From the NCBI GenBank assembly GCA_030998015.1, contig JARWMV010000232.1, positions 1,302,001 to 1,366,000 on the forward strand: DNA of 64,000 nt. Direction: 5' to 3'. Below, piece by piece: positions 38,727 through 51,605 of the stretch. The stretch comes from Ceratorhiza oryzae-sativae. Lineage: Eukaryota > Basidiomycota > Agaricomycetes > Cantharellales > Ceratobasidiaceae. The notes beneath the pieces were generated by a model, which made no database searches, had not been told where the DNA came from, and worked only from the letters and a program-made list of their open reading frames with translations. Both the position numbers and the translations under genes were made by a program. How positions within the stretch are numbered: position 1 is the first letter of the stretch; each line of letters starts with the position of its first letter.

Positions 38727-40710
38727 ATGGTAAGTCACCCGACAGCACTCCTCCACTTTGAAACTCATAGGTGCTTATGATAGAGTCTTGCAGACGAGCT
38801 CCTTGCAGATCTTGACGGACTTTCTGATGAGGAAGAGTCCTCTATCCAGGACTCTGGTGTCGATAGCAGTACTGGGGGAAAGCGCAAGGCTGACGAAATG
38901 TCTGAGGACGAGGACGCGGATGATGGTGAAGGAGCCGAAGGAAAGGCGGGGATGATTCTCGAAGGAGGTGTAAAGCCGGCTGAGGAGCTTGACGCTGAAG
39001 ATGTGCAAAGGATGGAGCTTGGCGGGGTTGAGGACGTTCGCAAGGTGGCGAAGCTTGAGGGCAGCAAACGAATGGCTGATATCATCAGAGTAAGCCTACT
39101 ATGTATTCTTGCTTGCGCTGAGCTCGAAATATACCCTTAGGATATCACAAAATTCACGGAGAATCCTTCGACTCCAGAACAAATGGCGTTGCCCGCTCAC
39201 GAGAATCCGGAATACGCTCTCATTGTTGCAGCGAACAACTTGAGCGTGGACGTCGATAATGAGATTCTTGTTGTTCACAAGGTGATGTTTGACTGATTTA
39301 TCATTGGTATGATTCTGACGTTGTCTTTGTGTAGTTTATTCGCGATCACTACAGCCCCCGTTTTCCTGAACTCGAGCAACTTGTCACAGATCCCAATATG
39401 TTCATCCGCACAGTTCGTGTCATAGGAAACCCTTCAGATCTCGTTGCCGCTTCTCAATCCATCTCAGATGTCGTACCCCCAGCTATCCGCATGACTATTG
39501 CTGTAACAGCCACAACAACACGTGGAGAGCAACTTACCCCAGCTGCCTGGCAGGGAGTACAAAATGCCTGTGCGCTTGCAGACCGACTGGAAGAGGCTCG
39601 TAAAACGATATTCAACTATGTGCGTAGCCGTATGAGCATGCTCGCCCCGAATTTGAGCAAGATTGTTGGGACGACAACGGCAGCAAAGTTGCTTGGTGTT
39701 GCCGGTGGCCTGGGTGGTCTGGCAAAGATGCCAGCGTGCAATGTCCATGTAAGAGCGATGGTACGCCCGTTTGTTCAAAATTAACGCATTACCCTGTAGC
39801 TTCTTGGAGCTCAAAAGAAGATCACCGCCGGGTTCTCTACTGCTACGCAAAACCGGCACACTGGATTTATCTTCCAGTCGGAGCTGGTGCAACAGACTCC
39901 CGCCGAATACCGGATGAAAGCACAGCGCACTGTAGGTGCCAAGTGTGTTTTGGCAGCGAGGATGGACTTGGAACGAACACGTCGAGATGGTGAGCAAGTT
40001 GCCGCTATCGTTATTTACCCATCTTATATCTATCTTGCAGGTTCTTACGGGGAAGATTTACGCGCAAAAATTGAAAAGCATCTGGAACGGCTTGCTGAGC
40101 CTCCGCCAAGCAAGGTCGTCAAGGCCCTGCCGATCCCCAACGACGGTCCGAAGAAAAGGCGTGGTGGCAAACGGTATGACCATCTTCGAGGTAGCCTCCA
40201 GCTAAATACTAAACTACTCTTGCATCACCCGCACAGTGCTCGTAAAGCCAAAGAGGCGTATGCAATGACGGAACTTCGTAAACTTCAGAATCGCATGGAG
40301 TTCGGCAAGGCTGAAGAAGAGGCGGGTGCCTTTGATGAGACCAAGGGACTAGGAATGATGGGCACCTCGACCGGACGCGTCCGAGCTGGAGCAGCAGATG
40401 CCAAGAGCAGAGGTGTGTACCTTGCCCAACCAACCATGCTACAAAGCTGAGCATTTGTACAGCCAAGCTTTCCAAGGCAAATAAGCTACGGACCCAGGCA
40501 ATTACTCGGGCCGCTCACTCGGCGAGCGCCTCTACTTCTGGCACGGCTACCTCTTTGTCCTTCACGCCGGCCCAAGGGTTGGAACTCGTCAATCCTTCAC
40601 TCGCTGCTGCGCGCGTCAAGGCCGCAAACGATCGGTGGTTCGCTGGCGGAACCGGGACCTTTTCGTTTATTGGACAAAAAGGTGGAGCGAGTGGGAGTGG
40701 CACAAAATAG
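38727..40710 (+). CDS. PRP31: U4/U6 snRNP-associated splicing factor Prp31
   Basis: Binds U4 snRNA and Snu13/15.5K and bridges U4/U6 to U5 in the tri-snRNP. The first coding exon is just ATG (38727-38729), followed directly by GTAAGT; the acceptor at 38783 opens [18 protein letters not shown]. An acidic N-terminus is followed by the NOSIC region ([38 protein letters not shown]) and the Nop domain ([66 protein letters not shown]). The basic C-terminal region has [20 protein letters not shown] and [16 protein letters not shown] helices. It ends [15 protein letters not shown] with TAG at 40708. Six or seven introns. The protein is about 520 residues, as expected. Its stop lies 80 bp from the stop of the convergent UPRT gene. 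Confidence 0.95.
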
Positions 40711-40789
40711 CGGATTCACGTGGGTGATTATGTTTGTGTTTTATATCATCGATATACTCGCAACCAAAAGCCCGACTCGCTTAAATACT

Positions 40790-41798
40790 CTAGTGCAGAG
40801 TGCTGTACAAACGATCGCCCTGTGGGAGGTTTGAATAGCTGAGAGCAGAACTGCGCATTCATGAACTCACCGTATCCCCAAGGCCAGGTTTTATGTATCC
40901 CTGCGGTGTCAATTCGGCATCTACCGCAGCAAACCAGATCTATTATATCCGATAAGTGTATGCATATGAACCACGTCCAGGTGACTTGCCTCGAGCTCGG
41001 GAAACTCGGATTTTACGTGATCGAGACCAGCTTGAGAGGCAAGGATACCCAGGAACTTGATGTTCTTGACTGCTCGTATTCACACACACAAGTGAGAACG
41101 TCAGATGAGAATCGGATAAAAGCTAATTAAACGCACTCGGATACCCCAATCCAAGATCATGTTGACCGCAGCAACGGCTGTCCCACCAGTCGCAATCAAC
41201 GGATCCACGACAAACACCCTATCCACAGTGGGTGTTTTGGGCAACTTGGAGTAGTCTATGACCCAGACCGCCGTGTGTCAGTCGCTCGTCCCTCGCCAGA
41301 ATCCACAGGAAACACGACGCACACTCGACAGGCTGCAAGCTCACTTTCTCCCGAAACAATCCGATATGGTACACCGACGCGCTTGGGAACAAACTAAGCA
41401 TGGCATCCGACATGCCCAGACCGGCACGCAGAATGGGGGCGATGCCAATCCGAGGCGCGATAGCTTTTTCAACACGGCACCAGCGTCAGTACAACGGAAC
41501 CACACACGCGCATAGCTGCATGACGCACTGGATCCCGTAAACTCGGACACGGGCGTGGTCTGGGAACCGGGAGACTTGGAGTCAGAGACTGTGGCATGGT
41601 GGGCGAGTTGCTGCGGGGTTTGCTCACCCCGACGACCGGACGCTCTTCGAGGTCGCGCGACGCCTCGATCGCGACCATGTACGTCAAATCCCTGATTCCC
41701 TCGCGAAAGTCCTTTGCGCTCGTGCTCGCATCTCGCAATACTGCCAACTTGGCGTTTACCAGCGGATGAGAGAGAACATGAACACCGGGTGCAGCCAT
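40790..41798 (-). CDS. FUR1: Uracil phosphoribosyltransferase (UPRT)
   Basis: Pyrimidine salvage: uracil + PRPP to UMP, cytosolic. The ATG at 41798 gives MAAPGVHVLSHPLVNAKLAV, followed by REGIRDLTYMVAIEASRDL. Next exons: the RIGIAPILRAGLGMSDAML-type block (about 41395-41460), then TVDRVFVVDPLIATGGTAVA, the PRPP-binding loop, at about 41165-41225. The 3' part is split by short introns. KNIKFLGILASQAGLDHV leads to FPELE. A GC-AG intron (40940-40989) then joins IWFAAVDAELTPQGYIKPGL. A final intron joins GDRLYSTLH, with TAG at 40790. The IWFAAVDAEL and PGLGD blocks are diagnostic of UPRT. Length about 220 residues. Convergent with PRP31. Confidence 0.92.
40940..40989 (-). other. GC-AG intron in the UPRT gene
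   Basis: On the minus strand the exon ends CTCGAG and the intron begins GCAAGT, ending ATAATAG before ATCTGG. Only this pair keeps phase and restores the family sequence IWFAAVDAEL. The GT-AG alternative (GTCACC to GCGGTAG) would give ELEANAELTP and lose the conserved Val-Asp. Confidence 0.75.
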
Positions 41799-42071
41799 TG
41801 TGGGGATTGGAATGAAGAGGCTCTAATGGGCGAGGTGTGGCAGGGCTGTACACGACGTTTGGTCGTGGACTTTGAGCACGAGGAACTGGGACCGAGCCGA
41901 TCCGGTTCGGCGATTTGGTCTTAAGTCCGACGCATTAAAGCCAAACGATATTCTATATTAAGATCCAAAGCTATGGAGATGAGCGATTGAATGAATGGCT
42001 ATAGTACATATTTGAAACAGATGTCCGTCAAGTAAAGTAGTCCAAGTCTAAGTGAAGAATTATTGTCCCAT

Positions 42072-44382
<2,311 letters not shown>

Positions 44383-44465
44383 TCAGGGCCCGACTCTCAG
44401 GGCCCGAGTCTCTGTCCACGTGACTCTCGGCGACTAGCCACCGCTCTATCCCGCCACTCTGGGCG

Positions 44466-45637
44466 ATGAGCCTCGCCCGAGACTTTATCAAGTCCCAGAC
44501 ACCGAGAGACAACATGACGGTCCCCAGGGCATCATCGCCGATCCCCATCAACGGCGCACAGCGACCACTCGCGTCGCTCCACCTGCATCCACTCACTGGC
44601 TCTGGAGCTTTCTATCCAAAAACAATCCCGCTGCCCATGGGAAACCGCGTCGTCATCGGCAGAGCACAGGCAGGCGACTCGGAGGATGGCACAAATGGCC
44701 TGTTTGCTTGCCAGTGGATGAGCAGGAACCATGCGTTGGTCTGGGCAGGCCAGGATGGCAAGGTGTGTTGCTAGGCGCCGTGTTGGAAAAAAAACAACTC
44801 AATCTTGGCCAGATTCTGATACGGGACACTCGTTCATCCAACGGTACTTGGATCAACGGAACCAGACTCTCCGGAAAAGGAGAAAAATCAGAGCGACATA
44901 ATCTACAATCGCACGATATCATCGTATGTATCCTCTGCCCCCCCCCCCCTGTCAACTCCCCAACTCAACATGCAAACTAGGAATTCGGTGAAGGGCAAGA
45001 CGGTGTGCCCACCATTAAAGCCGAAGTTTTCGACGACCCTACGCTGTGCGTGCCTTCTCCTTTGTTGATTGTGCATGCCCTTACGAGCCTTTTGTAGGTG
45101 TGTTGCCTGCAAATCGCTCCCAGTAGCGATCAACTCTCCCCTTGTTTCATCGTTGAAACGGCAACGAACCCTCAGCGCTGGGGGAAGAGACTCCCCCAAA
45201 CCAGCCCTGCGTCATCGCTTGAGCGTCTCATTTTCTCCGCACGTCAGGTGCCGAATCGCACGCTGTCGGGGAACGAAAGCGACGACGTTGATGGGATCTG
45301 GTCGCCCACCGTCTGCTCTCCGCGATAGCATTGTAATAAACGAAAAGTCGCTCCCCAAGACTCCAAAGCTCGAACGCTCAAGCTCACTCACCTCTTTTAC
45401 CACTGCAGCAAAAAGCCCCGTCGATAGCTTTGAGGCAGTAAGTCGGTAGCGTTTCGGTGGCCTTTTTTTCTCACGTCGGTTGTTATCTAGGAATTCTCAT
45501 TGCTCGATATTGCCGGCCCCGCCCAACCTTCGGGTAGTGACGACCATGAGCTCAAGACAGCACCTCTGGTCACTCGAGAGGCCTGGACATGGGAGTTAAC
45601 GAACATGTCAAGCAGTATGGACTTCTTGGACAGGTAG
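44466..45637 (+). CDS. FHA-domain protein
   Basis: Phosphothreonine-binding adaptor; partners unknown. Two in-frame starts exist, 44466 and 44514; the second (MTVPRASSPIPINGAQRP) could equally be used. The FHA domain covers about 44560-44990: GNRVVIGRAQ, CQWMSRNHALVWAGQDGK, then across an intron (GTGTGT to GGCCAG) ILIRDTRSSNGTWING, and EFGEGQDG. The hallmark residues G-R, S-x-x-H and N-G are all present. A Ser/Pro/Arg-rich region follows (PKTPKLERSSSLTSFTT). After intron GTAAGT to TCTAG near 45439-45491 comes EFSLLDIAGPAQPSG, ending LTNMSSSMDFLDR at the TAG 45635-45637. The intron near 44936-44978 contains a C homopolymer. No coiled coil or membrane segment is seen, unlike SLMAP-type FHA proteins. 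Confidence 0.75.
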
Positions 45638-47316
45638 CTGCTGTCTAGTAAGCCCACGACTCGTGTTATTTTCGGAATGCATCTGATTGTTTTGCCACTG
45701 CAGCTCTAAATCTCGTTCTGAACGATTCCGAGACCCTCGGATATACGTCAATACAGTAAGCGTCTTCGTCGATTGTGCATACGTTTTTAAACCAACACCC
45801 ACAGAACGCGCCAATGTCTACCGTTGTCTGTGGTGTTCAAGGTTCTGGAAAGGTTGGTATCTATAGTCTACAGCTGGACTCGCCAAATAACTTGCTCAAC
45901 CAGAGCCACACTGTGGGCGTGCTCCTAGAAAACATGCTTTTACCCCCAGACTCGCGTCTTGGGCAGCTCAAGAAGCCCCTATCTGGGCTCGTCCTGCACT
46001 ATGGCGAAGGCTCTGCAACGACTCGGACGCCGTGTGAAGCCGCACATATCGCTCTCTGCACCGATCCTAACATCACCCCGCCTCCCGTCCGGGTCTATGT
46101 ATCGCCGGCAGCCTTGAACACCATGAAAACAGTTTATGCCCCGCTAGGTGCAGGCGTTGTGGTCGAGCCTCTCTATTTTGCAGAGGAAGAACTGGACGCT
46201 CAAGCTTTCTTGTCGATCATGGCCGTGAGCGGTGGATCTGACAGTGCTCCTTTGTACATGCAGATTGTTTTGGTGAGCCTCTTGTCCTTAAGTTGCGATA
46301 TCCAATGTCCCAACGCGCCTGGAAACAGAACATTTTGCGCCAACTGGGCGAGAACTACACATACAGCGAGTTTATCCGCCAGCTCGACGAAAGCCGAAAG
46401 AATTTCAACGCTGCCCAATCTGCCGGCCTGGAACAGCGCTTGGCTCTCTTGAATTCCTTCCTCGAGCCCTCGAGTCAGAACGGGAACACATCCGCCTCTT
46501 CCCGCCGTGCCTCAGCAGTGTCTGCAGCATCCGCTGTAGTCACGAATCGACGTGCCCCCCGATTCGCAGGGGGACAGCTAACCATCATCGATTTGTCTGA
46601 CCCTTTCATCGACCCGGCATCCGCCGCGAGCTTATTCGATATTCTCTTGAGACTGTTTGTTCGGGCCGATGTAGGAACGGGCAAAGTATGTGTTGTGGAT
46701 GAAGCTCACAAGGTTCGTCCTGTTTGTAGATTGCGAATTCACAATTGAACTAACAAAGTCGACACTAGTATCTGTCAACCGACAGGAAAGGGTGCTACCT
46801 CCGAACTAACCAGTCTCTGTTATCCCTGATCCGCCAACAACGTCATCTGGCCATGCGGGTAATCATCAGTACACAGGTCAGATATTTTCCTGCCTCTCCT
46901 ATTTCGCGACTGCTCATACTCCCAGCAGGAGCCCACAGTGCTACCTCCAGTCCTGATTGACCTATGTAGCTGTCTGATCATGCATCGCTTCTCGAGTAAG
47001 CGATGGTATGATCATCTCTTGGGACACATTGCGGCCGACATGCCGGACGATGCATTCGCGCAGCTTGTCTCGCTCAAGGTACGCTTCAATAACATATCAT
47101 GGACATCCATGTGAACCTTTCGCTCAAACTTGGTAGACCGGGCAAGCAATCGTGATATCACCCGCATGCATTGCCGCATTTACGCCATCTTCGCCTCCCA
47201 CCACCGGATCTACACCCAACAAGAAATCAGTTGCACAGCTGAGCAGGCGATATCTTGTCATCAAGACCCGCAAACGGTTGACCAATGATGGTGGTGCATC
47301 CATCATGGTTGTTTAG
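45589..47316 (+). CDS. P-loop ATPase (HerA/FtsK-like class), uncharacterised fungal family
   Basis: Function unknown. The ATG at 45589 gives MGVNEHVKQYGLLGQVAAVY. The donor GTAAGC at 45652 and acceptor before 45705 join SKSRSERFRDPRIYVNT. After a second intron comes NAPMSTVVCGVQGSGKSHTV, with Walker A GVQGSGKS completed across an intron near 45856-45902. VGVLLENMLLPPDSRLG, VRVYVSPAALNTMKTVYAPL and NILRQLGENYTYSEFIRQLD follow. The Walker B strand is GKVCVVDEAHKY near 46680-46770. The C-terminal exons carry LCSCLIMHRFSSKRWYDHLL and TGQAIVISPACIAAF, with TAG at 47314. The order (recognition of nucleotide, DEAH-like Walker B, LIMHRF, gate-like C-terminus) resembles HerA/VirD4-type ATPases; this is inference. 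Its 5' coding end overlaps the FHA gene in another frame. Confidence 0.75.
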
Positions 47317-47471
47317 GACAAATATGCACTCTGGTTGGGATATTTGCATGTAACTTTTGCGACCTTGCGATCTACGTCTTGTATCTCAGCAACACCCTTG
47401 TTATGACCAGCATGAACCTCTTCGATCTATGTGCTAATACAATTACACAGGTTTCCACGAACCGCGGTCGG

Positions 47472-49595
47472 TTAGAAAGCACCATTCCAAGCTGTATCAT
47501 ATCCTTGGTTGAATCCATGCTCTGCAAGAGTGTCAAGTAGTCAGCCTCCCCTTTATTCAAGCATGTGGAGCACCTACCAAATTCCCAAACATTCTCACTG
47601 GGTCCACGAGCATTCACATGCTCGACCATGCGCCGCTTGAGCCACTGGCCACGGAATCCGAGTTCAGACACAGCGAAATTATTGTCGTTGAACGTCAAGA
47701 ACATAATGGCATCGTCCCAACCGGTCGAGTACCCAGCCTCGAACCGCCAAAACTCATTATAGCCGCCTCGGGAGTTCCAGTAGTTCTTGTGTTGCTCTAA
47801 CGAGAGACTGGCATGTGAGCCCGAGACGGCATATAACCAGTTCACCGAACATACCCAAAGCACCGTTCAACGCATGCTGTTTCCACCCAGCATCTGAAGG
47901 TATACGCCTAATGTCACTCTTCCTCTTCCCTCCTACCCAACATGGCAATATTTCTGCGGTGGTTGCATCCCGTGCACTCCAACCAGCATCCCACCCTGTA
48001 CCCTTTTTCCACGTCCAAAAGAACCACCCGGCACACGCAGCCTCGTACGCGTCCAGCTGGGCACGAGCCCACACCCGACGCTGACGATCCTGCTCTCCTG
48101 CTTCGTTGGAGCGCAACGAACTCGGGCTTAACGCGGCGCTCCATTCGCCGATGATAAGGTTTCCTCGGGCAGCCGCGGAAAGTGGAGGGAGGGGGGAAGA
48201 GTTGCGAATGGCAGCTGCATGCTCGTCCCCAGACTAGATTACCAGCGGTTTGGTCAGATGCCCAACTTGCGAGGTGTGGCGGTCTTACTTACAACGACAG
48301 CATCCCCGGGTGTGAAGCAGCGATATAGGTGGTGATCAAGTACCACGAAGTCGGGGCGATTGCCTACCACTTTTGAATACCATGCTGCATCCCACGCGTC
48401 ACTGTCAGTGGTAGATAGAACTGAGCGTTTTTGTTAACTGAAATGGCGTCAGCCACCTACCTAATGTATAACGGTATGTCCGAGCTGATTCGACGAAGCG
48501 CAGCGAGCGTGTGTTCGTACCAGCCCCCCAATCGATCGTTGTTCGCTGGTTCGTTTATCAATTCAATTCCGACAACGTTAGGACGTGGCGAAAGCTGTGT
48601 CGTAAGCACCTGAGACGATCGTTCAATGGGAGGCTCGGTGTATGCAGAGTTGGACTACTAGCCTCCAATGCCAACACGGTTCTCGCCAAGTTGGTACTGG
48701 AGCTCCACATCCGAACTTCCCCTGTACCAGTCCCGCTGTCTGTTTTGACACAGTGATGGATGGACGTTATGTCTTGTTTGCTGGGACGAGGGCTTTGCCA
48801 TAACTTACGCGAATCCTTGTTCTGAGCGCCCGGAGCAGCGTGAGATCTGTGAGTTTAGGGTAAGAAGTTTGCTCATTCACAGGGGCCACGCATACGACGC
48901 AGGAGGTAGCGTATTGTATGACAGGGGATGTCTCGTGGGGCACGGACAAAAGTAACGCCGCGCCGCCGCCGTGGGTGCTCCGATGCTCACCAATCAATAC
49001 GCCAAGACCGTACCTCTCGGCATTGCCGATAGCATGTAGTATCCGATACCAGGCTCCAGAGAATGTGTGTTTATATTTCTCGAAGTCAGTGTCGTCTAGG
49101 ACCTTTGGTTCAACCCCAACGAGATGGTAGTATCCAATCTAGAATCGGGTTCCCCGACTTGGCCACCTGACTGTCTTTTTGTTCCACGCTACTCACCGGA
49201 ATTCGAACGGTGTTGAATCCTTGAGAACGAATGCTTTCCCAGTCTTCCTCAGTGATCCAGCTGTCCCAGTGAGATTGCATGATGTTCTGAGCATCCCCTC
49301 CCTGAGCAATATGCAAATCGCTCTGTCCGCCACCACATCCACAATACGTGGACTCGCAGATCCACCTTTCCTGAACGAACCACGAGCCTACGCAAGAATT
49401 TCAAGTGGAACCGGGGTTAAAATTCGAATGCATCTAACCTAGGTTTACCCCTCGTTGTTTCCTAAACCGAAAAACATCTCTGGAAGAAAGAGGTGATTCT
49501 GGTTGGCCACTGAGCCTCCCGGCAAATGGGTTGTCAAATCGATTGGATATCTCCTTCTCGAATTTGCTGGCAAATTTTCTAAAGAGGGAATCCAT
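47472..49595 (-). CDS. GH5 family glucanase, intracellular type with C-terminal domain
   Basis: Retaining beta-glucanase of the exo-beta-1,3-glucanase-like GH5 group. The ATG at 49595 gives MDSLFRKFASKFEKEI, with no signal peptide. The barrel shows RKQRGVNLGSWFVQERWI, WESIRSQGFNTVRIPIGYYH (about 49130-49240), GLGVLI and an acid/base region APVNEQTSYPKL near 48860. The nucleophile is in NLIIGEWSAALSP (Glu codon at 48144-48146). AACAGWFFWTWKKGTGWDAG follows. After the barrel an added region, YWNSRGGYNEFWRFEAGYST and GFRGQWLKRRMVEHVNARGP, leads to NVWEF. A last intron joins EHGFNQGYDTAWNGAF, with TAA at 47472. That C-terminal block is shared by a cytosolic GH5 group. About 560 residues. Possible roles are glycogen-like or wall glucan turnover; the substrate is unknown. 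Confidence 0.85.
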
Positions 49596-49826
49596 GTTTC
49601 CTTGGATGCTGGTACACGAGCGTGGCGGAACAATGACAACTACGCATGACATGACGCAAGGTTATATGCAAGCCTCAGCAGAGCTTTGTCAGCCGATGTC
49701 GAAATGCTTCACGTGATGGCAGGAGACTTCTGTCTGTCCACCGCCAGAGCGACTCTAGCTGCTTCGGGTTATCGTTCAGACGAAACATCCATCTTTACGT
49801 ATCATATATCGAAACCACACAAAAAA
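49596..49826. promoter_or_regulatory. Divergent spacer, GH5 / Mim2-like gene
   Basis: 231 bp between outward-facing starts. No TATA box is clear. Confidence 0.45.
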
Positions 49827-50279
49827 ATGACTCACTTGCCAGCGCAGTCATCTCCTTCCATATCCCCTGCCTCCAGTATAGATGATCTGCGATCTCAATC
49901 TTCGTATGATAGCGATCAAGAAGAGCGACGTTTGGCGCAACAAGAGTGGGACGAATCTATGCAGCAGCTCCAATTGCTCTTGACTGTGGTTGTGATGCCG
50001 TTCTTTGGGAAATGGCTCGGGCGGCGATGGAGCCATTGGCGTGAGCCATTCTATACTGGTTTGAAGCGGGGGTGGTGCTTGACCTGAGAGTAGTGTTCGC
50101 TAGATACCAAGAGGTTGGCCTTGGAAAGCGTTTTTTTGGGCTTAGCGGGTTACAGTAATCATGTGGTTCCAGTAAGCCGGTTGTTAATCGTAGGAACAGT
50201 CGCTTTTGCCTCAACATGGGCTGATGCAGATCTTACAGTATGCCCCAATTCTACAGTGCTTCGACGTATGGAGAGCTAG
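49827..50279 (+). CDS. Small membrane protein, Mim2-like (mitochondrial outer-membrane import)
   Basis: Two exons, 49827-50040 and 50104-50279, join in phase (GTGAGC to TTCGCTAG) for 129 residues. The N-terminus MTHLPAQSSPSISPASSIDD is disordered. The conserved block is SYDSDQEERRLAQQEWDESM followed by LQLLLTVVVMPFFGKWLGRR, a helix ending in a basic WLGRRWSHW. This acidic-then-hydrophobic GKWLGR pattern is what I associate with fungal Mim2, which with Mim1 inserts outer-membrane proteins. The second exon adds another hydrophobic segment, RLLIVGTVAFASTWADADL, making the protein longer than yeast Mim2 (87 residues). Without the intron the frame ends at a premature stop. The identification is from memory of the motif, so moderate. 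Confidence 0.6.
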
Positions 50280-50467
50280 TGGGCAGCCTTCGGTTAGCTG
50301 GCTTGGCAGGAACATGGTATGTTGGCTAATCAAGAGTGTTTTCTATTGTTAACATGAACATAAGGAAGCACATGTGTACATGGTGTTGCATAGGATATCT
50401 ATTGATACAAAAGTGTCCATACGCATAATCAGCCCAAAGAAGAAAGTCGCCAAGGGTATATCAGCTT

Positions 50468-51605
50468 TCAAATGCTCGCAATTTGCCTCATTTGCTTCAT
50501 CAACCAGCTGCCAGCAGCTTCGGAATCCCCAATTGTTTTAGCGTTAACGATGCCGTCATAGCCCAGAACTTCGAAACGTATCTCGGGGCACCAGATAGCC
50601 CGGACAGTATTCGGTATGCCCTCTACTGTTCGGATTCCGGCAAAGTTTCTGGCATCCACTAAGTCACTTGTTGATGGCCATAGAGATCTGCACTCACGCT
50701 CTGAATACATCTCCTCGTGTTCGATATTTCCGCGTCCAATACGCAGAAAGTGTATCCGGATCGGTGCTGAATTCCAACATAGCATACAACTCGGGATCAA
50801 GCAGTCTATCGAGCTCGACTAGCTTGTTCACCTGGGCCTCGGTCAAAGGGATAGCCAACCTACGCTAACAGTGTCAGCGCCATACTGTTGACTATATCGG
50901 TTCATCTCACCATTTTAGGATCCCTTCAACGACATCAATCACGCGTATTCCATCGTTTCGCTGCACTCGTGCGGGTTCCGACGCAAAAGAGCATGCCTCT
51001 CTAGCTGCGCTGCTTCCTATGGTCGAGCCCCAGTGATCAAGCATGATGTCAAGATGTGCCACCGGCGGCACTGTTGCCAGCGCATATGCTCCAATGTGCT
51101 GAGTCAATTGAGTGGGCGTAGCATCTGCTATCTGGTCGGCTACTGTTCGACAGGGACCTTCGGGGCCAGGACTTGAGGGCCGTGAATGCAAATATGTAGC
51201 TCCTAGGCCTTGCCCAGTGATCAATGCTCGTCGATCGAAAGAAAGGCTGGTGAACGCAGGGTTCAGTTCCAGGAATGTACATGACTTTCCTAGCGTCCTT
51301 GTCGACATAGGTGACGTAGTCCATTGCAGCGGCCCGTACCGTCGACAGTGCAAGTCGCCCATGCGCTGTTGGTACCGAGCGAGTATGATGATACTCTTGC
51401 GCCATCCTTCGAGGATCTCCTTGGAAAATATGCCCCCGAAGCCGTTTGCGTAGCACAGCTCGCGCCAAACGTCCTCGCTGTATAGCGCAAGGCGAGCCCC
51501 TCGAGTGACGATATCGAGTGCGAGGTGAGTGTTGAAATCGTTGCATGGGATGCACTCGCGAATGATAGCTGTGAGCTCGCCAGGGAGGGACGCGAATGAA
51601 GTCAT
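50468..51605 (-). CDS. F-box-like protein of unknown target
   Basis: The ATG at 51605 gives MTSFASLPGELTAIIRECIP, resembling an F-box start (Leu-Pro at positions 7-8), followed by LEDVWRELCYANGFGG-like sequence WRELCYANG typical of F-box proteins. The first exon runs to about 50910 and includes TFLELNPAFTSLSFDRRALI and a Gly/Ser region with no repeats. After an intron come RLAIPLTEAQVNKLVELDRL and a helix with DPELYAMLEFSTDPDTFCVL. After a second intron the last exon gives DLVDARNFAGIRTVEGIPNT and MKQMRQIASI with stop at 50468. No LRR, WD40 or kelch repeats are seen. A ubiquitin-ligase adaptor role is plausible but unproven. About 330 residues. Confidence 0.6.

Noticed and set aside
44936..44950. 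C homopolymer as a functional element
   Set aside because: It sits inside an FHA-gene intron and is probably a simple length-variable tract.
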